Assembly (NCBI GenBank): GCA_016462905.1
Contig: JAEMSI010000001.1
Coordinates: forward strand, 57,967-121,966
Reading direction: 5' to 3'
Length of the DNA: 64,000 nucleotides
Source of the DNA: Polynucleobacter sp.
GTDB taxonomy: Bacteria > Pseudomonadota > Gammaproteobacteria > Burkholderiales > Burkholderiaceae
In this document: one piece after another, positions 9,279 through 22,304 of the stretch
Layout: every line of letters starts with the position of its first letter
Numbering within the stretch: the stretch's first letter is position 1
Notes under the pieces: generated by a model
Database searches by the model: none
The model's input: the letters and a program-made list of their open reading frames with translations, nothing else
Told to the model about the DNA's origin: nothing
Translations under genes and position numbers: made by a program

Positions 9279-10181
9279 TCAGCTTGCACCATTCATGCCA
9301 TTAAGGGCTTTCGGCATTTTATCTTGAGGAATATTATTTAATAAACCCAAAAGCCGAGCAATTTCAGTGCGCATTTGGCGTCGATCGACAATCATATCGA
9401 TACCGCCTTTTTGCATCAAAAATTCAGAGCGTTGAAAACCTTCTGGTAATTTTTCACGAACCGTTTGCTCGATCACGCGAGGGCCAGCAAAACCAATTAA
9501 GGCTTTCGGTTCCGCCATCACCACATCACCCATAAAGGCAAAGCTTGCCGAAATACCGCCCATAGTCGGATCAGTTAAAACGCTAATATAAGGTAAACCT
9601 GCCTTCGATAATTTCGTCAGCATCGAATTAGTTTTCGACATTTGCAAAAGCGACAATAAACTTTCTTGCATGCGTGCACCACCCGTTGCAGTCACGCAAA
9701 TAAAAGCACACTTTTTATCGATTGCATGTTGCACACCACGCACATACCGTTCACCAACCACTGAACCCATCGAGCCACCCATATATTGAAATTCAAACGC
9801 GGCAATAACTGCTGGAATAGTTTCTATTTTTCCAGCGATTACCACCAACGCTTCAGTTTCGCCCGAAGCATCATCGGCCTGCTTTAAGCGATCAGGGTAT
9901 TTTTTAGTATCGCGAAATTTCAGGGGATCAGTTGGAAAAATATTGGCGCCAATTTCAAGTCGTGGCTTAGGATCTAATAAATGGTCGATCCGTTGGCGCG
10001 CAGAAATGCGCATATGATGCGCACATTTAGGACAAACGGATAAATTGGATTCAATATCTGCGCTGTATAAGACAGTCTCACAACCGGGGCACTTAAGCCA
10101 CAAGCCTTCGGGAACCGTTTTTCGATTAACCGAATCGTTTTGTTGAATTTGGGGCGGGAGTAATTTATCTATCCAGCTCAT
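9279..10181 (-). CDS. accD: Acetyl-CoA carboxylase carboxyltransferase subunit beta
   Basis: Zn-ribbon [30 protein letters not shown] motif. Confidence 0.95.
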   Translation of the reverse strand: MSWIDKLLPPQIQQNDSVNRKTVPEGLWLKCPGCETVLYSADIESNLSVCPKCAHHMRISARQRIDHLLDPKPRLEIGANIFPTDPLKFRDTKKYPDRLKQADDASGETEALVVIAGKIETIPAVIAAFEFQYMGGSMGSVVGERYVRGVQHAIDKKCAFICVTATGGARMQESLLSLLQMSKTNSMLTKLSKAGLPYISVLTDPTMGGISASFAFMGDVVMAEPKALIGFAGPRVIEQTVREKLPEGFQRSEFLMQKGGIDMIVDRRQMRTEIARLLGLLNNIPQDKMPKALNGMNGAS

Positions 10182-10233
10182 AGCGGCATTTTACAGGGTG
10201 ACTTAGGATCGAAGCGAATTGCGAAAAACACCT

Positions 10234-11031
10234 TTAAGAATCAAGGGCTGTACGAATTTCTCGTATAAATACTTCTAATTTCTTGCTCGCTTCCTCAGGT
10301 TTAGCCTCCTCTAAAAGTTGCACAATTCGACTGCCAATCACCACGGCATCGGCCGTTTTGGAGACCGCTTTGGCGCTCGCCGCATCGCGAATACCAAAAC
10401 CAACCGCAATCGGAATCGAAGTAGCCGCACGAATGGCAGGAATCATACTGGCAACATCGCCTGTATTTAAATTACTAGCACCAGTGACACCCCGCAAAGA
10501 AACATAATAAATATAACCAGCTGCAATTTCTGCAGCGTGCTCAATCCGCTCTTTGGACGAGGTTGGCGCTAATAAAAAGATCGGGTCAATGCCAACAGCG
10601 CGCATTGCCTTAGCGAATTCACGGCACTCTTCGGGCGGGTAATCAACCACTAAAACACCATCAACTCCAACTGCACTTGCTGTCTTCGCAAAGTTAGCGT
10701 AGCCCATTTGCTCAATCGGATTAGCGTATCCCATTAAAACCACTGGGGTCGAAGAATCCGTTTGCCGGAACTCACTTACATTTTGTAAACACATTGTTAG
10801 AGTAACGCCCTGCGCTAATGCGCGCTCCGAAGAGCGTTGTATGACCGGACCATCTGCCATCGGATCGGAAAATGGAATTCCCAATTCGATAATGTTGGCG
10901 CCTCCTTTTACAAGGGCATGCATCACCTCAACGGTCATTGAAGGATGAGGATCACCCGCTGTAATAAAAGGAATTAAACCCGTTTTACCATCAGCTTTGA
11001 GTTGCGCCATCACAGCGCTAATTTTTGACAT
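10234..11031 (-). CDS. trpA: Tryptophan synthase alpha subunit
   Basis: [34 protein letters not shown]. Confidence 0.96.
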   Translation of the reverse strand: MSKISAVMAQLKADGKTGLIPFITAGDPHPSMTVEVMHALVKGGANIIELGIPFSDPMADGPVIQRSSERALAQGVTLTMCLQNVSEFRQTDSSTPVVLMGYANPIEQMGYANFAKTASAVGVDGVLVVDYPPEECREFAKAMRAVGIDPIFLLAPTSSKERIEHAAEIAAGYIYYVSLRGVTGASNLNTGDVASMIPAIRAATSIPIAVGFGIRDAASAKAVSKTADAVVIGSRIVQLLEEAKPEEASKKLEVFIREIRTALDS

Positions 11032-11037
11032 GATCGT

Positions 11038-12231
11038 CTAACCTTCTGAACCGGTTGCTTGGGCTACGGTATGCATATCTTTATCACCGCGACCTGAAAT
11101 ATTCACCAGAATGACTTTGTCTTTTGATAAGGTTGGCGCCATCTTGCACGCCTGTGCAATCGCATGCGCAGTTTCTAAAGCGGGAATAATTCCTTCAATT
11201 CGACAGCATTGGTGAAATGTATCCAAGGCCTCTTGATCGGATATCGCCACGTATTCAGCGCGCTTTGAATCTTTTAGCCACGCATGCTCTGGTCCAACAC
11301 CGGGGTAATCCATTCCGGCCGATACCGAATGCGTCTCAGCAATTTGACCATTTTGATCTTGTAATAAATAGGTGCGATTACCGTGCAATACACCCGGTGT
11401 ACCAGCACATAAGGCCGCTGAGTGATCGCCCAAGCGCATACCGCGACCCGCTGCTTCAACGCCGATTAATTTCACTTCAGGAAAATTAATATACGGGTAA
11501 AAAATTCCCATAGCATTCGAACCGCCACCCACACACGCCAATACATAGTCTGGCTGACGACCAATCATTTCGGGCATTTGCACCTTGCATTCTTCGCCAA
11601 TCACGCTTTGAAAATCACGCACCATCATCGGATAAGGATGCGGACCTGCTACCGTACCAATAATATAGAAGGTATTTTCAACATGGGTTACCCAATCGCG
11701 CATCGCTTCATTTAATGCATCTTTTAGTGTTTTACTACCCGACTCAACGGGCACTACTTTGGCACCCAGTAATTTCATGCGGTAGACATTTTGTGCTTGA
11801 CGAGCAACGTCGACCGAGCCTTGGTATACCGTGCAATCCAAACCAAAGCGAGCACAAATCGTGGCGGTAGCAACACCATGCTGGCCTGCCCCTGTCTCGG
11901 CAATAATGCGCGGCTTACCCATGCGCTTGGCTAGCATCGCTTGACCAATCACATTGTTAATTTTGTGAGCGCCGGTATGATTTAAATCCTCGCGTTTGAA
12001 ATAAATTTGTGCCCCACCTAATTGCTCACTCCACCGTTTGGCGTGATAAACCGGTGAAGGTCTCCCAACAAAATGTTTTAGTTCGCGATGAAACTCGGCA
12101 AGAAATTCAGGATCGTGTTGGTATTTTGCATACGCCTCTTTTAATTCATTTAAGGCAAACATCAAGGTTTCGGATACAAAAACTCCACCGTAGGGACCAA
12201 AGTGTCCACTGGAATCTGGCATGTCATACAT
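11038..12231 (-). CDS. trpB: Tryptophan synthase beta subunit
   Basis: [18 protein letters not shown] motif. Confidence 0.97.
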   Translation of the reverse strand: MYDMPDSSGHFGPYGGVFVSETLMFALNELKEAYAKYQHDPEFLAEFHRELKHFVGRPSPVYHAKRWSEQLGGAQIYFKREDLNHTGAHKINNVIGQAMLAKRMGKPRIIAETGAGQHGVATATICARFGLDCTVYQGSVDVARQAQNVYRMKLLGAKVVPVESGSKTLKDALNEAMRDWVTHVENTFYIIGTVAGPHPYPMMVRDFQSVIGEECKVQMPEMIGRQPDYVLACVGGGSNAMGIFYPYINFPEVKLIGVEAAGRGMRLGDHSAALCAGTPGVLHGNRTYLLQDQNGQIAETHSVSAGMDYPGVGPEHAWLKDSKRAEYVAISDQEALDTFHQCCRIEGIIPALETAHAIAQACKMAPTLSKDKVILVNISGRGDKDMHTVAQATGSEG

Positions 12232-12257
12232 AGTAAGAACCTCTATTCAATTGTGCT

Positions 12258-12935
12258 TTATAAATACGCTGCATCGGCAGCATGCACAGCCTTGACAAAT
12301 GCATCGATTAAGGCTGGGTCTTTTACACCCTTAGATACTTCAACGCTGCTCGAGACGTCAACGGCTTGAGGGTGCAAACGAGCGATTGCCTCGCCGACGT
12401 TGTGCGCGTTCAACCCACCACTCAAAACGACCCGATGCGCGTTTGCGTTTACCCATGTTTGCGGAATAAGGTTCCAGTTAAAAGGCACCCCGCCCCCACC
12501 ATAGCCCTCAACTAGGGCGTCCAGCAAAAGTCCGGATGCATATCGGTATTGTAAGGAAAAATCATCAAAAGGGAATACCTCTCCAATTCGAGCTGCTTTT
12601 AGCCAGGGTTTATCAAGGGCTAAGCGGGCGCACTGGACTGGATCTTCATCCCCATGAAACTGCCATAGATTAACTTTGGCTAGCGTCTCAATGGCTCTTA
12701 ATTCGGCTGCACTAGGGTTCACTACCAAACCGACGGTATCAATTTGGGGGGGAATTCGTAGCATCAAACGTGCTGCCTGACCAGGATCAATGTAGCGTGG
12801 ACTCGGCTTATAAAACACAAAACCAATCGCGTCGACGCCTGCCTGAACAGCGGCTTGAATATCATCCGCTCGGGTTAGACCGCAAATTTTGATACGCGTC
12901 CGATGTGGATTACTGCTTGGCGTTAAAAGTCCCAT
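12258..12935 (-). CDS. trpF: Phosphoribosylanthranilate isomerase
   Basis: RIKICGLTRADDIQAAV; LSGGLNAHNVGEAI; VDVSSSVE. Confidence 0.93.
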   Translation of the reverse strand: MGLLTPSSNPHRTRIKICGLTRADDIQAAVQAGVDAIGFVFYKPSPRYIDPGQAARLMLRIPPQIDTVGLVVNPSAAELRAIETLAKVNLWQFHGDEDPVQCARLALDKPWLKAARIGEVFPFDDFSLQYRYASGLLLDALVEGYGGGGVPFNWNLIPQTWVNANAHRVVLSGGLNAHNVGEAIARLHPQAVDVSSSVEVSKGVKDPALIDAFVKAVHAADAAYL

Positions 12936-12968
12936 AGTTGTTGTCTTCTATCTGCTAGCCCTATACCG

Positions 12969-13787
12969 CTAGATTACCTTTAAAACTGAAACAGGCAGTA
13001 AAGAATGATTTAACCATGGTGCCGGAATGCCAAATGAATCAGGATAAGTCACTTTGGCCAGATAGAGGCCATCGGGGGCAAATGTGGGCGCAGCCAATTG
13101 TCGATTACGTCCCTCTAACACTGTTTTTAACCAAGCAGGATCCTCTCGGCCCACCGCAACCGCTAAAAGACTGCCCACTATATTGCGCACCATGTGATGT
13201 AAAAATGCATTAGCGCGAATGATGAAATACAAACAAGGCGCTTCGTCGATGATTTCAATCGAATGCACCGTCTTGATCGGTGTTTTGCTTTGACATTCAG
13301 AGGCACGAAACGATGAAAAATCATGTTCACCCACTAAAACCTGAGCGGCTTGTTTCATCGCCGTTATATCAAACCAATGGTCTGGTGGCAGCATGTAATA
13401 ACCAAAACGTTGCTGCAAACTCGGCGAGCGACAAGGACCCGCATGCAAAGCATAAATATAGCTCCGTTCGGTCGCCGAATAGCGTGCATCAAAATCATCG
13501 CCAACGGGTTTAGCCCAGTTCACCACCATCTTGTTCGGTAAAAACGAATTCAATCCTCTAACCCATGAAAATGGATCACGCTCAACGGGGCTATCAAAAT
13601 GAATGACTTGACCTAATGCATGCACGCCCGTATCGGTTCTTCCTGCAGCAATCACGCGGACGGGATCTTGTCCCATAAAATCGGCAATTGCTTTTTCCAA
13701 AGTACCCTGCAAAGTGGCTTGATCGGGCTGAACCTGCCAACCCGCATAAGCACTCCCTTCGTATTGCAGGCCTAGGGCAATTCGCAT
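12969..13787 (-). CDS. truA: tRNA pseudouridine synthase A
   Basis: [20 protein letters not shown]; start trimmed to [11 protein letters not shown] (13787). Confidence 0.93.
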   Translation of the reverse strand: MRIALGLQYEGSAYAGWQVQPDQATLQGTLEKAIADFMGQDPVRVIAAGRTDTGVHALGQVIHFDSPVERDPFSWVRGLNSFLPNKMVVNWAKPVGDDFDARYSATERSYIYALHAGPCRSPSLQQRFGYYMLPPDHWFDITAMKQAAQVLVGEHDFSSFRASECQSKTPIKTVHSIEIIDEAPCLYFIIRANAFLHHMVRNIVGSLLAVAVGREDPAWLKTVLEGRNRQLAAPTFAPDGLYLAKVTYPDSFGIPAPWLNHSLLPVSVLKVI

Positions 13788-13800
13788 ACAAAATTTCGTA

Positions 13801-15267
13801 TCAACTTGAAGCGGCAGATTGGCGTTCTTGAATCTCAGCGAGCAAGATCTGTGCCTGCATTTGCAAATCTGCGTCGATCGTGCCAACTGCTACTTTTAAT
13901 TGATCAATTACCTCATTGACTGTAGCAAGCGCTGCTTTGTAATCTTCAATGGTTAAATACGCTTTCGCTAAATTTAATTTAACTCGCAAAGCATCCCGAT
14001 TACTGTCTTTAGCAACAGGCTCTAGATTTAAATCCAAACTAGCGAGAATGGTAGCGGCTCGAGGAGGTACTTCAGCACCTGTAAAGCCAGTTGGCTGTGA
14101 CGCGATCGAATGATTTCCCTGGGCATTCAATATAGGCTCATTAAACTGCGGTAAGCCTTCTAATGTTGGGGTCAATTCGTTACGACGCGTAAACCGAGCC
14201 AAGAGCCACAATAAAATTCCCGTTAGCGCAAGCAAAGCAAGCCCTAAAAAAGCTGGGCCCCAGGCGTCCAAAACGGATTGCGATTTTGAGGTTTCGACGG
14301 TTGAAGCGGTTTTGCTAGCGTTTAATTCCTTTTTGGTATCCAATAATTTTTGTAGGTCAGCAATATTTTTTTCTAATTCAGCAACGCGCGCACGACTTTG
14401 CGTCAAGGCTGTTTCTTGTGCAACCAGTTCTTCAACATAGCGTTTTGAATCAGCATCAGGCGCTGCCCCAGGACCTAATTTCAAACGATCTTCACCAGGG
14501 CCCGTCTTGGCCATGGGAGTCTCAGCCGCCGGCGGCAATTTTTTTGCAGCGCTAGCCGCATCGGGTTTATCACTCGCAAGCCCTTTTTGTTCTAGCCAGG
14601 CTTTGTTGGTTTCAAGTGCAAAGTCTTTTGCTTGAGATGGTGTAATCGAACGCAATAATTCAGGGCCGGGCTTATTAATTTGTGCGCCCGCAATTAAGCG
14701 ATGAATACTACCGCCAGCAAACGCATCAGGATTGGCTTTATATAAAGCCAACATCGACTCGTCTAAACCGACTCCGCCTAATAAAGGGCTCATTTGAGCG
14801 GCTATTTCACTTAAAGTTTGCCCTGATTTCACAACCACTTTGCTGGTATCGCCCACCAAAATACTCAGTGTTTTGACTAAATTACCGTTAGGCCAACGCA
14901 CACTCACGATTAAGTCAATAAAGGGGTCATTCGACACATCTACCGCAGTGGCTGACTCGACCAAAAGAATCATTGCCCCAGAGTCCTTACCGGCCTGCAA
15001 TTGGATACTCGGGTTTAAATCAAGAATGCGACTCGATATACCCAATCGCTCATAAACGGCTTGATTCGGAATTTCTACGGTAATGGCGTCAAAAGACGAA
15101 TTAGCAGGTGCAATACGAATTGGAATTTCTACCCGTAAGGCCTCACCCGTTTTCGATAGTAATTTAGGCGAGCCTAAGGAAAGATTATTTTGCGCGCAGG
15201 CCGTTCCAAACCAAGCCAATAGGCAAATAAACGAAAGTCCTGTTCGGAAAATATGGCGCATTAGCAT
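13801..15267 (-). CDS. fimV: FimV-like/LysM-type protein, short form
   Basis: Signal peptide, FimV N-terminal domain ([22 protein letters not shown]), LysM-like segment, coiled coil, TM, TPR-like C-terminus; start trimmed from 15345. Confidence 0.75.
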   Translation of the reverse strand: MLMRHIFRTGLSFICLLAWFGTACAQNNLSLGSPKLLSKTGEALRVEIPIRIAPANSSFDAITVEIPNQAVYERLGISSRILDLNPSIQLQAGKDSGAMILLVESATAVDVSNDPFIDLIVSVRWPNGNLVKTLSILVGDTSKVVVKSGQTLSEIAAQMSPLLGGVGLDESMLALYKANPDAFAGGSIHRLIAGAQINKPGPELLRSITPSQAKDFALETNKAWLEQKGLASDKPDAASAAKKLPPAAETPMAKTGPGEDRLKLGPGAAPDADSKRYVEELVAQETALTQSRARVAELEKNIADLQKLLDTKKELNASKTASTVETSKSQSVLDAWGPAFLGLALLALTGILLWLLARFTRRNELTPTLEGLPQFNEPILNAQGNHSIASQPTGFTGAEVPPRAATILASLDLNLEPVAKDSNRDALRVKLNLAKAYLTIEDYKAALATVNEVIDQLKVAVGTIDADLQMQAQILLAEIQERQSAASS

Positions 15268-15293
15268 GAATATTTTAATAACTTCACAAGCAA

Positions 15294-16463
15294 CTACTCT
15301 TGTAAAATTCGTAACATGCGCCGCAGGGGTTCGGCCGCACCCCACAATAATTGATCACCTACCGTAAAAGCACCTAAATAGTCTGGTCCCATCGCGAGTT
15401 TGTGTATCCGTCCAATTGGAATTGTCATCGTGCCGCTTACGGCTGCGGGTGATAAATCACGCTCGGTCTGTTCGCGATCATTGGGGATCACTTTAACCCA
15501 GGGATTATCTGCAGCAAGCATTTGCTCAATTTCAGCCAAGGGAATATCCTTTTTTAACTTGACTGTTAAACCTTGCGAATGACAGCGCATCGCACCCACC
15601 CGCACACAAATACCATCGATTGGGATACTGCCAGCACTCCGAAAGGGAGGGTTACCTAAAATTTTGTTGCACTCGGCGCCTGCTTTCCACTCTTCTTTGG
15701 TTTGACCATGCTCAACGGGTACATCAATCCAAGGAATCAAGCTACCCGCTAGAGCCGTATTACGAAAATTTTTCTTAGGAAAATCAGCAGAACGCAGTTG
15801 CGCGCTCACTTTACGATCGATATCTAATATCCAAGAAGCAGGATCTTTTAATTCGCTTGCCACGCTTTGATGCAAAACACCCATTTGCTCAAGGAGTTCG
15901 CGCATATTTTGTGCGCCCGCCCCCGATGCAGCCTGATAAGTCATGGCACTAATCCATTCCACTAAGCCAGACTTTAATAAGCCACCCATCGCCAACATCA
16001 TCAAGCTGACGGTGCAATTACCGCCAATCCAATTCTTAGCACCTGCCGCTAGTGCGCGGTCAATCACAGGGCGATTAATCGGATCTAAAATAATAACGGC
16101 ATCGTCTTTCATTCGCAAAGCGCTTGCCGCGTCAATCCAATGCCCTTGCCAACCGCTTGCTCTCAAAGCAGGAAAAACAGCATGAGTGTAATCGCCGCCC
16201 TGACAAGTCAAGATGATGTCGCAACGCGCTAAAGATTGAATATCATTGGCATCGTACAAGCGATTTTGATTGCTGCTTTGATGGGTACTGATACGTTGAC
16301 CCAAAATAAGAGGGACTTCTCCGCCCGCATTGCTGGTACTAAAAAAAATAGCTTCAATCAAATCAAAATCGCGTTCTTCAATCATGCGTTGCATTAAAAC
16401 GCTGCCCACCATACCACGCCAGCCAACTAAACCAACCAAGGGCTTATTTACTTTGTTTACCAT
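15294..16463 (-). CDS. asd: Aspartate-semialdehyde dehydrogenase
   Basis: [30 protein letters not shown] catalytic Cys. Confidence 0.93.
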   Translation of the reverse strand: MVNKVNKPLVGLVGWRGMVGSVLMQRMIEERDFDLIEAIFFSTSNAGGEVPLILGQRISTHQSSNQNRLYDANDIQSLARCDIILTCQGGDYTHAVFPALRASGWQGHWIDAASALRMKDDAVIILDPINRPVIDRALAAGAKNWIGGNCTVSLMMLAMGGLLKSGLVEWISAMTYQAASGAGAQNMRELLEQMGVLHQSVASELKDPASWILDIDRKVSAQLRSADFPKKNFRNTALAGSLIPWIDVPVEHGQTKEEWKAGAECNKILGNPPFRSAGSIPIDGICVRVGAMRCHSQGLTVKLKKDIPLAEIEQMLAADNPWVKVIPNDREQTERDLSPAAVSGTMTIPIGRIHKLAMGPDYLGAFTVGDQLLWGAAEPLRRMLRILQE

Positions 16464-16483
16464 GACTATTCATTCTCTTAAAA

Positions 16484-17557
16484 TTAAATCAATGCTTTCA
16501 CAACCGCATCACCCATTTGAACGGTACTCACTTGTTTTTTTCCCGCCGTCATGATGTCAGTAGTTCGCCAGCCTTGCGATAAGACGGTTTGTACGGCTGC
16601 CTCAATTCGATCAGCCTCAGCCTGCATCCCTAAGGAGTAACGCAACATCATCGCCGCCGATAAAATCGTTGCCAATGGGTTAGCAATTCCTTTGCCAGCA
16701 ATATCTGGGGCTGAACCATGACTCGGCTCATACAAACCCTTATTATTTTTATCTAAGGACGCTGATGGCAACATCCCAATCGATCCCGTTAGCATCGCCG
16801 CCTCATCAGACAAAATATCGCCAAATAAATTTCCAGTCACAATCACATCAAACGATTTAGGCGCCTTCACTAATTGCATCGCAGCGTTATCAACATACAT
16901 ATGACTTAACTCAATATCGCTATATTCCTTTGCGATGCGTATCATAACTTCGCGCCACAATTGCGAAGTTTCTAATACATTGGACTTATCAACACTACAC
17001 ACCTTGCGGCCCCGTTTGCGAGCCGCATTAAAAGCCACATGAGCAATCCGTTCAATTTCAGGTTCGCTATAACGCATCGTGTCGAAACCTTCGCGTGCGC
17101 CTGCAAATAAACCGTCGGGGGCTGAGCGGATTCCTTTGGGCGAGCCAAAATAAATATCGCCATTCAATTCCCGCACAATCAAAATATTCAATCCACCGAT
17201 AATCTCGGGTTTTAGACTTGAGGCTTCGGTGAGTTCGTCATAGCAAATAGCCGGACGTAAATTAGCAAATAAAGCTAAATGCTTGCGCAATCCCAAAATG
17301 GCTTGTTCAGGACGAAATTCGCGAGCCAGCGTGTCGTATTTCCAATCGCCCACTGCACCAAATAAAATCGCATCGGCATTTTTTGCTAAATCTAACGTGG
17401 CAGGAGGTAAAGGATGCCCAGCGATATCATAGGCAGCGCCGCCTACGGGGGCAGTCTCCATTGATAAAGGCAAATTCAACGCCTTCAGTACTTTAATTGC
17501 CTCGGCAATAATTTCAGGGCCAATTCCATCGCCCGGTAAAACTGCAATTTTCTTCAT
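16484..17557 (-). CDS. leuB: 3-isopropylmalate dehydrogenase
   Basis: [39 protein letters not shown]. Confidence 0.96.
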   Translation of the reverse strand: MKKIAVLPGDGIGPEIIAEAIKVLKALNLPLSMETAPVGGAAYDIAGHPLPPATLDLAKNADAILFGAVGDWKYDTLAREFRPEQAILGLRKHLALFANLRPAICYDELTEASSLKPEIIGGLNILIVRELNGDIYFGSPKGIRSAPDGLFAGAREGFDTMRYSEPEIERIAHVAFNAARKRGRKVCSVDKSNVLETSQLWREVMIRIAKEYSDIELSHMYVDNAAMQLVKAPKSFDVIVTGNLFGDILSDEAAMLTGSIGMLPSASLDKNNKGLYEPSHGSAPDIAGKGIANPLATILSAAMMLRYSLGMQAEADRIEAAVQTVLSQGWRTTDIMTAGKKQVSTVQMGDAVVKALI

Positions 17558-17595
17558 GAACGCTTTCTTAGCAAAAATGACCTAAGCTTTTTTAG

Positions 17596-17631
17596 ATCCT
17601 TTAATAGGCTTAAATAAGCCTAAAACAGGAT
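17596..17631 (-). other. Imperfect hairpin in the leuD-leuB spacer
   Basis: Core TAGGCTTA-aa-TAAGCCTA (17605-17622) with flanking ATCCT/AGGAT pairing. Confidence 0.55.
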
Positions 17632-17634
17632 TCC

Positions 17635-18282
17635 CTAAAAAAGATTGGGTGCAAGCCAAGGCATTCGCGCAATCCGCTCTGCCTCAAAGGCCTTTATTTT
17701 ATCGGCATGGCGTAAGGTTAAGCCAATATCGTCCAAGCCATTTAATAAACAGTATTTTCTAAATGGCGTGACATCAAATGAATAAGTTCGATTGTCTGGG
17801 GCAATCACCACTTGCTGTTCCAAATCGATGGTCAGCTGATAGCCAGGAAAAGCAAGCGTTTCATGAAATAAATGATCGACTTCCTGTTCTGACAGCACTA
17901 CCGGCAGCAAACCATTTTTAAAACAGTTATTAAAGAAAATATCAGCAAAACTCGGAGCAATGAGAGCTCTAAAACCATATTGCGACAAAGCCCAGGGTGC
18001 ATGCTCGCGTGAACTACCGCAACCAAAATTACGCCGCGCCAATAAAATCCCTGCGCCTTGATAGCGCGCCTGATTTAAAGCAAAGTCAGGATTAATCGGA
18101 CGTAACGAACAATCTTGCCCAGGTTCACCTGTATCTAAATAACGCAGGGCATCAAATAAATGCTGCCCAAAACCGGTCTTCTTAATTGATTTTAAAAATT
18201 GCTTGGGAATAATCGCATCGGTATCGACATTTTCTCGATCCAGCGGTGCAACCAGCCCTTTATAAACTGTAAAAGCGTCCAT
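17635..18282 (-). CDS. leuD: 3-isopropylmalate dehydratase small subunit
   Basis: [40 protein letters not shown]. Confidence 0.96.
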   Translation of the reverse strand: MDAFTVYKGLVAPLDRENVDTDAIIPKQFLKSIKKTGFGQHLFDALRYLDTGEPGQDCSLRPINPDFALNQARYQGAGILLARRNFGCGSSREHAPWALSQYGFRALIAPSFADIFFNNCFKNGLLPVVLSEQEVDHLFHETLAFPGYQLTIDLEQQVVIAPDNRTYSFDVTPFRKYCLLNGLDDIGLTLRHADKIKAFEAERIARMPWLAPNLF

Positions 18283-18285
18283 GAT

Positions 18286-18498
18286 TTATTTCACTGGTGT
18301 GGCAACGGCGTTACCAGAATTTCCGGGAGCGGTACTACCGCCCGATTGCGAGGAATTTGATTCCGCTGGCTTCGATTTTGAATCGCTGGGTTGGCCCATC
18401 GCCTGCAGATCTTTACCAACACCCACAATCGTATTGCTGCAGGCAAATAAGATAGAACTGGAAAACACTAAGACGATTTTAAAAAAAGTATTTTTCAT
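18286..18498 (-). CDS. Entericidin A/B-like small lipoprotein with Ser/Gly/Pro-rich tail
   Basis: 70 aa; lipobox-like ILFAC, then SNTIVGVGKDLQAMGQ resembling entericidin. Confidence 0.65.
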   Translation of the reverse strand: MKNTFFKIVLVFSSSILFACSNTIVGVGKDLQAMGQPSDSKSKPAESNSSQSGGSTAPGNSGNAVATPVK

Positions 18499-18519
18499 AA
18501 TAGTTACTATAGTTAAAGG

Positions 18520-19935
18520 TTACGCAATCTTGCGAATATCAACAAAGTGTCCTTCAATTGCAGCTGCGGCTGCCATCGCAGGACTAACTAAATGGGTACG
18601 ACCACCCGCACCTTGACGACCCTCAAAATTGCGATTCGATGTCGAGGCACAACGCTCACCCGGTTCTAGGCGGTCTGAGTTCATAGCTAAACACATGGAA
18701 CAGCCGGGTTCACGCCATTCAAAGCCTGCTGCCTTAAATACTCGGTCCAAGCCTTCACGTTCAGCTTGCGCCTTCACCAAACCAGAACCAGGAACTACCA
18801 TCGCTTGACGAACATTGGCAGCCACTTTTTTCCCTAAACGCTCGACGACTTTTGCGGCTGCACGAAGATCTTCAATCCGACTATTCGTGCAAGAGCCAAT
18901 AAATACCTTATCCAGATAAACCGAATCAATCGGCATATTAGGGGTTAATCCCATATAAACCAAAGAACGCTCAATCGCCGAACGTTTATTGGGATCGCGC
19001 TCTTGATCGGGGTCGGGAATCCGTCCGTCAATCGATAAAACCATTTCAGGCGAAGTGCCCCAAGTGACTTGCGGGTAAATATCTTCGGCACGTAATTCAA
19101 CCACCCGATCGAAAGTAGCACCAAGGTCGGAATGCAAAGTACGCCAATATTGCAAGGCATGACTTAACTCTAAACCTTTTGGTGAAAATGGACGCCCCTG
19201 AATATATTCAATGGTAGTTTCATCTACCGCCACTAAGCCTGCACGAGCACCAGCCTCGATGGCCATATTGCAAATCGTCATGCGGCCTTCCATCGACAAA
19301 TTGCGAATCGTTTCACCCGCAAATTCAATCGTATAACCCGTTCCGCCTGCGGTACCAATCACACCAATCACCGCCAAAACAATATCTTTGGCAGAGCACC
19401 CTGGTTGCAAACGACCATCGACCTTGACTAAGAAATTCTTACTTTTCTTCATTAACAGGGTTTGGGTTGCTAATACATGCTCGACTTCGGAAGTGCCGAT
19501 ACCAAATGCCAGCGCCCCAAACGCACCGTGCGTGCTGGTATGCGAATCACCACACACCACTGTCATGCCTGGCAAGGTTGCGCCCTGCTCGGGACCAATC
19601 ACATGAACAATACCCTGCCGCATATCGTTCATCTTGAACTGAGTAATCCCAAAGGTATCGCAATTTTTATCTAAGGTATCGACCTGTAATTTAGAAACCG
19701 GGTCGCTAATACCCAATTTACGATCGGTAGTAGGCACATTGTGATCGGAAACTGCTAAATTAGCCGAACCTCTCCACAAAGGACGCTGAGCCAATTGGAG
19801 CCCCTCAAACGCTTGGGGGCTGGTTACTTCATGCAATAAATGGCGATCAATATAAAGGGTCGCGGTACCATCCTCTTCCGAGTGCACCACATGTTCATCC
19901 CATAATTTATCGTACAAAGTCCGCTTCATTGCCAT
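18520..19935 (-). CDS. leuC: 3-isopropylmalate dehydratase large subunit
   Basis: Aconitase-family Fe-S motifs [29 protein letters not shown]. Confidence 0.96.
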   Translation of the reverse strand: MAMKRTLYDKLWDEHVVHSEEDGTATLYIDRHLLHEVTSPQAFEGLQLAQRPLWRGSANLAVSDHNVPTTDRKLGISDPVSKLQVDTLDKNCDTFGITQFKMNDMRQGIVHVIGPEQGATLPGMTVVCGDSHTSTHGAFGALAFGIGTSEVEHVLATQTLLMKKSKNFLVKVDGRLQPGCSAKDIVLAVIGVIGTAGGTGYTIEFAGETIRNLSMEGRMTICNMAIEAGARAGLVAVDETTIEYIQGRPFSPKGLELSHALQYWRTLHSDLGATFDRVVELRAEDIYPQVTWGTSPEMVLSIDGRIPDPDQERDPNKRSAIERSLVYMGLTPNMPIDSVYLDKVFIGSCTNSRIEDLRAAAKVVERLGKKVAANVRQAMVVPGSGLVKAQAEREGLDRVFKAAGFEWREPGCSMCLAMNSDRLEPGERCASTSNRNFEGRQGAGGRTHLVSPAMAAAAAIEGHFVDIRKIA

Positions 19936-19972
19936 CCTTATGCTGATTTAGCTTAAAACTAAATTTTAGGCT

Positions 19973-21286
19973 TTATTTTCGCTCAGAAAGCGTTGGTACA
20001 TTGCGACGCGTCGGTCCAATAAATAATTGACGCGGACGACCAATTTTATATTCAGGATCGGTAATCATTTCCTCCCACTGAGCAATCCACCCTACTGTTC
20101 TGGCTAAAGCAAAAACACAGGTAAACATTTCAGTCGGAATACCCAAAGCCCGTTGAACAATACCTGAATAAAAATCAACATTGGGGTACAGCTTGCGACT
20201 TACAAAATAATCATCTTCTAAGGCAATCTTTTCGAGGGTCAAAGCTAACTTAAACAAGGGGTCGTCGTGTAAACCCAGTTCAGTTAATACTTCATGACAG
20301 GTTTCACGCATTAATTTGGCTCGTGGATCGAAATTTTTATAAACACGATGCCCAAAGCCCATTAAGCGAACAGTCGAGTTTTTATCTTTTACTTGCGCAA
20401 TAAATTCCCCAATCTTTTCTACCCCGCCGCTCGCTTGAATATCATTGAGCATTTGTAAGCAAGCTTCATTAGCGCCACCATGAGCAGGACCCCACAAACA
20501 CGCAATACCAGCTGAAATTGCGGCAAATGGGTTAGTGCCCGATGAGCCCGCAAGACGAACCGTTGAAGTCGAGGCATTTTGCTCGTGATCGGCGTGCAAA
20601 ATAAAAATGCGATCCAAAGCCCGCACTAAAACTGGATTAACTTTATATGGCTCACATGGGGTTGCAAACATCATCCGCATAAAATTGGCGGTGTAGCTGA
20701 GAGAATTATCGGGATAAATAAAGGGTTGACCAACCGAATATTTATGCGACATGGCTACCAAGGTTGGCATCTTCGCGATTAAACGAATTTGCGCAATCTC
20801 ACGCGCTTTAGGTTCGCTGTAGTCGATTTCATCGTGATAGAAAGCAGCCATAGCACCAACTAAACCCGTTAAAACTGCCATGGGATGAGCGTCGCGCCTA
20901 AAACCACGCAAGAAGAATTGCATTTGCTCGTGCACCATGGTGTGATGAACCACCATTTCTTCAAAATCTTTTTTCTGTTTAGCGTTGGGCAACTCGCCGC
21001 CAATTAATAATTGGCAAACTTCCATAAAGTCACAATGGCTTGCTAAATCTTCAATCGGGTAACCGCGATAAAGTAATTCGCCCTTATCACCATCAATAAA
21101 TGTAATTTTGCTACTACAAGAAGCTGTCGATAAGAAACCAGAGTCGTACGTAAACTTACCAGTTTGGCCATACAATTTGCGAATATCAAGCACATCAGGG
21201 CCTAAGGTGCCTTTATAAATCGGCAAATCAATTGCTGGAGTGCCATCCGAAAAAGTTAATTTTGCTTTGATATCTGATTCAATCAT
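19973..21286 (-). CDS. gltA: Citrate synthase
   Basis: [45 protein letters not shown]. Confidence 0.97.
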   Translation of the reverse strand: MIESDIKAKLTFSDGTPAIDLPIYKGTLGPDVLDIRKLYGQTGKFTYDSGFLSTASCSSKITFIDGDKGELLYRGYPIEDLASHCDFMEVCQLLIGGELPNAKQKKDFEEMVVHHTMVHEQMQFFLRGFRRDAHPMAVLTGLVGAMAAFYHDEIDYSEPKAREIAQIRLIAKMPTLVAMSHKYSVGQPFIYPDNSLSYTANFMRMMFATPCEPYKVNPVLVRALDRIFILHADHEQNASTSTVRLAGSSGTNPFAAISAGIACLWGPAHGGANEACLQMLNDIQASGGVEKIGEFIAQVKDKNSTVRLMGFGHRVYKNFDPRAKLMRETCHEVLTELGLHDDPLFKLALTLEKIALEDDYFVSRKLYPNVDFYSGIVQRALGIPTEMFTCVFALARTVGWIAQWEEMITDPEYKIGRPRQLFIGPTRRNVPTLSERK

Positions 21287-21319
21287 GATTCGTTCCTAGT
21301 ATTCAAACTTTGTACAATT

Positions 21320-21577
21320 TTACTGCTTACGTAACATCGTTAAAACAGCATGCACATCCAACTTGTCGAGAGAGCCCGTGGGCTCGTTTCGACTTAACAA
21401 TAAGTCCAATAAATCATTGTCATCTAACTCTAATAATTGAGCTAATGCCATTCCCATCTCAGCACTTAATTCGTTTCCATAGCGATTAAAAAAACGCTGC
21501 AGAATCAAATCATTCTCTAGCAACCCGCGCCGTGCTGCGCTCCTAAGTTGGTAAAGCGTTTTGGCGTCCAAACTCAT
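21320..21577 (-). CDS. sdhE: FAD assembly factor SdhE
   Basis: 85 aa with AARRGLLENDLILQRF (RGxxE motif); between sdhB and gltA. Confidence 0.85.
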   Translation of the reverse strand: MSLDAKTLYQLRSAARRGLLENDLILQRFFNRYGNELSAEMGMALAQLLELDDNDLLDLLLSRNEPTGSLDKLDVHAVLTMLRKQ

Positions 21578-21584
21578 GAAGGCA

Positions 21585-22289
21585 CTAAACCGCCCTCTTC
21601 ACCATTAATTCTTTAATTTTTCCAATCGCCTTGGTCGGATTCAGATGCTTAGGACAAACATCGACGCAATTCATAATGGTATGGCACCGGAACAAGCGAT
21701 AAGGGTCTTCTAAATTATCGAGACGTTCTCCGGTTGCCTGATCACGACTGTCGGCAATAAATCGGTAAGCCTGCAATAAACCAGCAGGCCCCACAAACTT
21801 ATCTGGGTTCCACCAGAACGAGGGGCAAGCTGTTGAACAAGAGGCGCACAAAATACATTCGTAAAGACCGTTTAACTCATCACGCTCTTCAGGACTTTGC
21901 AAACGCTCGCGCTCGGGCGGAGGGCTTTGATTAATGAGATACGGTTTAATCGAAAGATACTGTTTAAAGAATAAAGTCATATCAACAATTAAATCGCGTA
22001 CCACGGGTAATCCGGGCAATGGGCGCAAGACGATTTTCTTTGGCAACGAACGCATATTTGTCAAACAAGCTAAACCATTTTTACCGTTAATATTCATGGC
22101 ATCCGAACCGCAGACACCTTCGCGACAAGAACGACGGTACGAAATCGATTCATCTTGTTTCTTTAAGGCAATTAAAGCGTCCAATAACATCCGCTCATGA
22201 TTCATTTCTAATTCGTAGGTTTCCATACGCGGCGCCCGATCAGCATCGGGGTCGTAACGGTAAATTTCAAAAATGCGGGTATCGCTCAT
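21585..22289 (-). CDS. sdhB: Succinate dehydrogenase iron-sulfur subunit
   Basis: SCREGVCGSDAMNINGKNGLAC; CILCASCSTACPSFWWN. Confidence 0.97.
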   Translation of the reverse strand: MSDTRIFEIYRYDPDADRAPRMETYELEMNHERMLLDALIALKKQDESISYRRSCREGVCGSDAMNINGKNGLACLTNMRSLPKKIVLRPLPGLPVVRDLIVDMTLFFKQYLSIKPYLINQSPPPERERLQSPEERDELNGLYECILCASCSTACPSFWWNPDKFVGPAGLLQAYRFIADSRDQATGERLDNLEDPYRLFRCHTIMNCVDVCPKHLNPTKAIGKIKELMVKRAV

Positions 22290-22304
22290 GAGTTTGGTCT
22301 CAAA

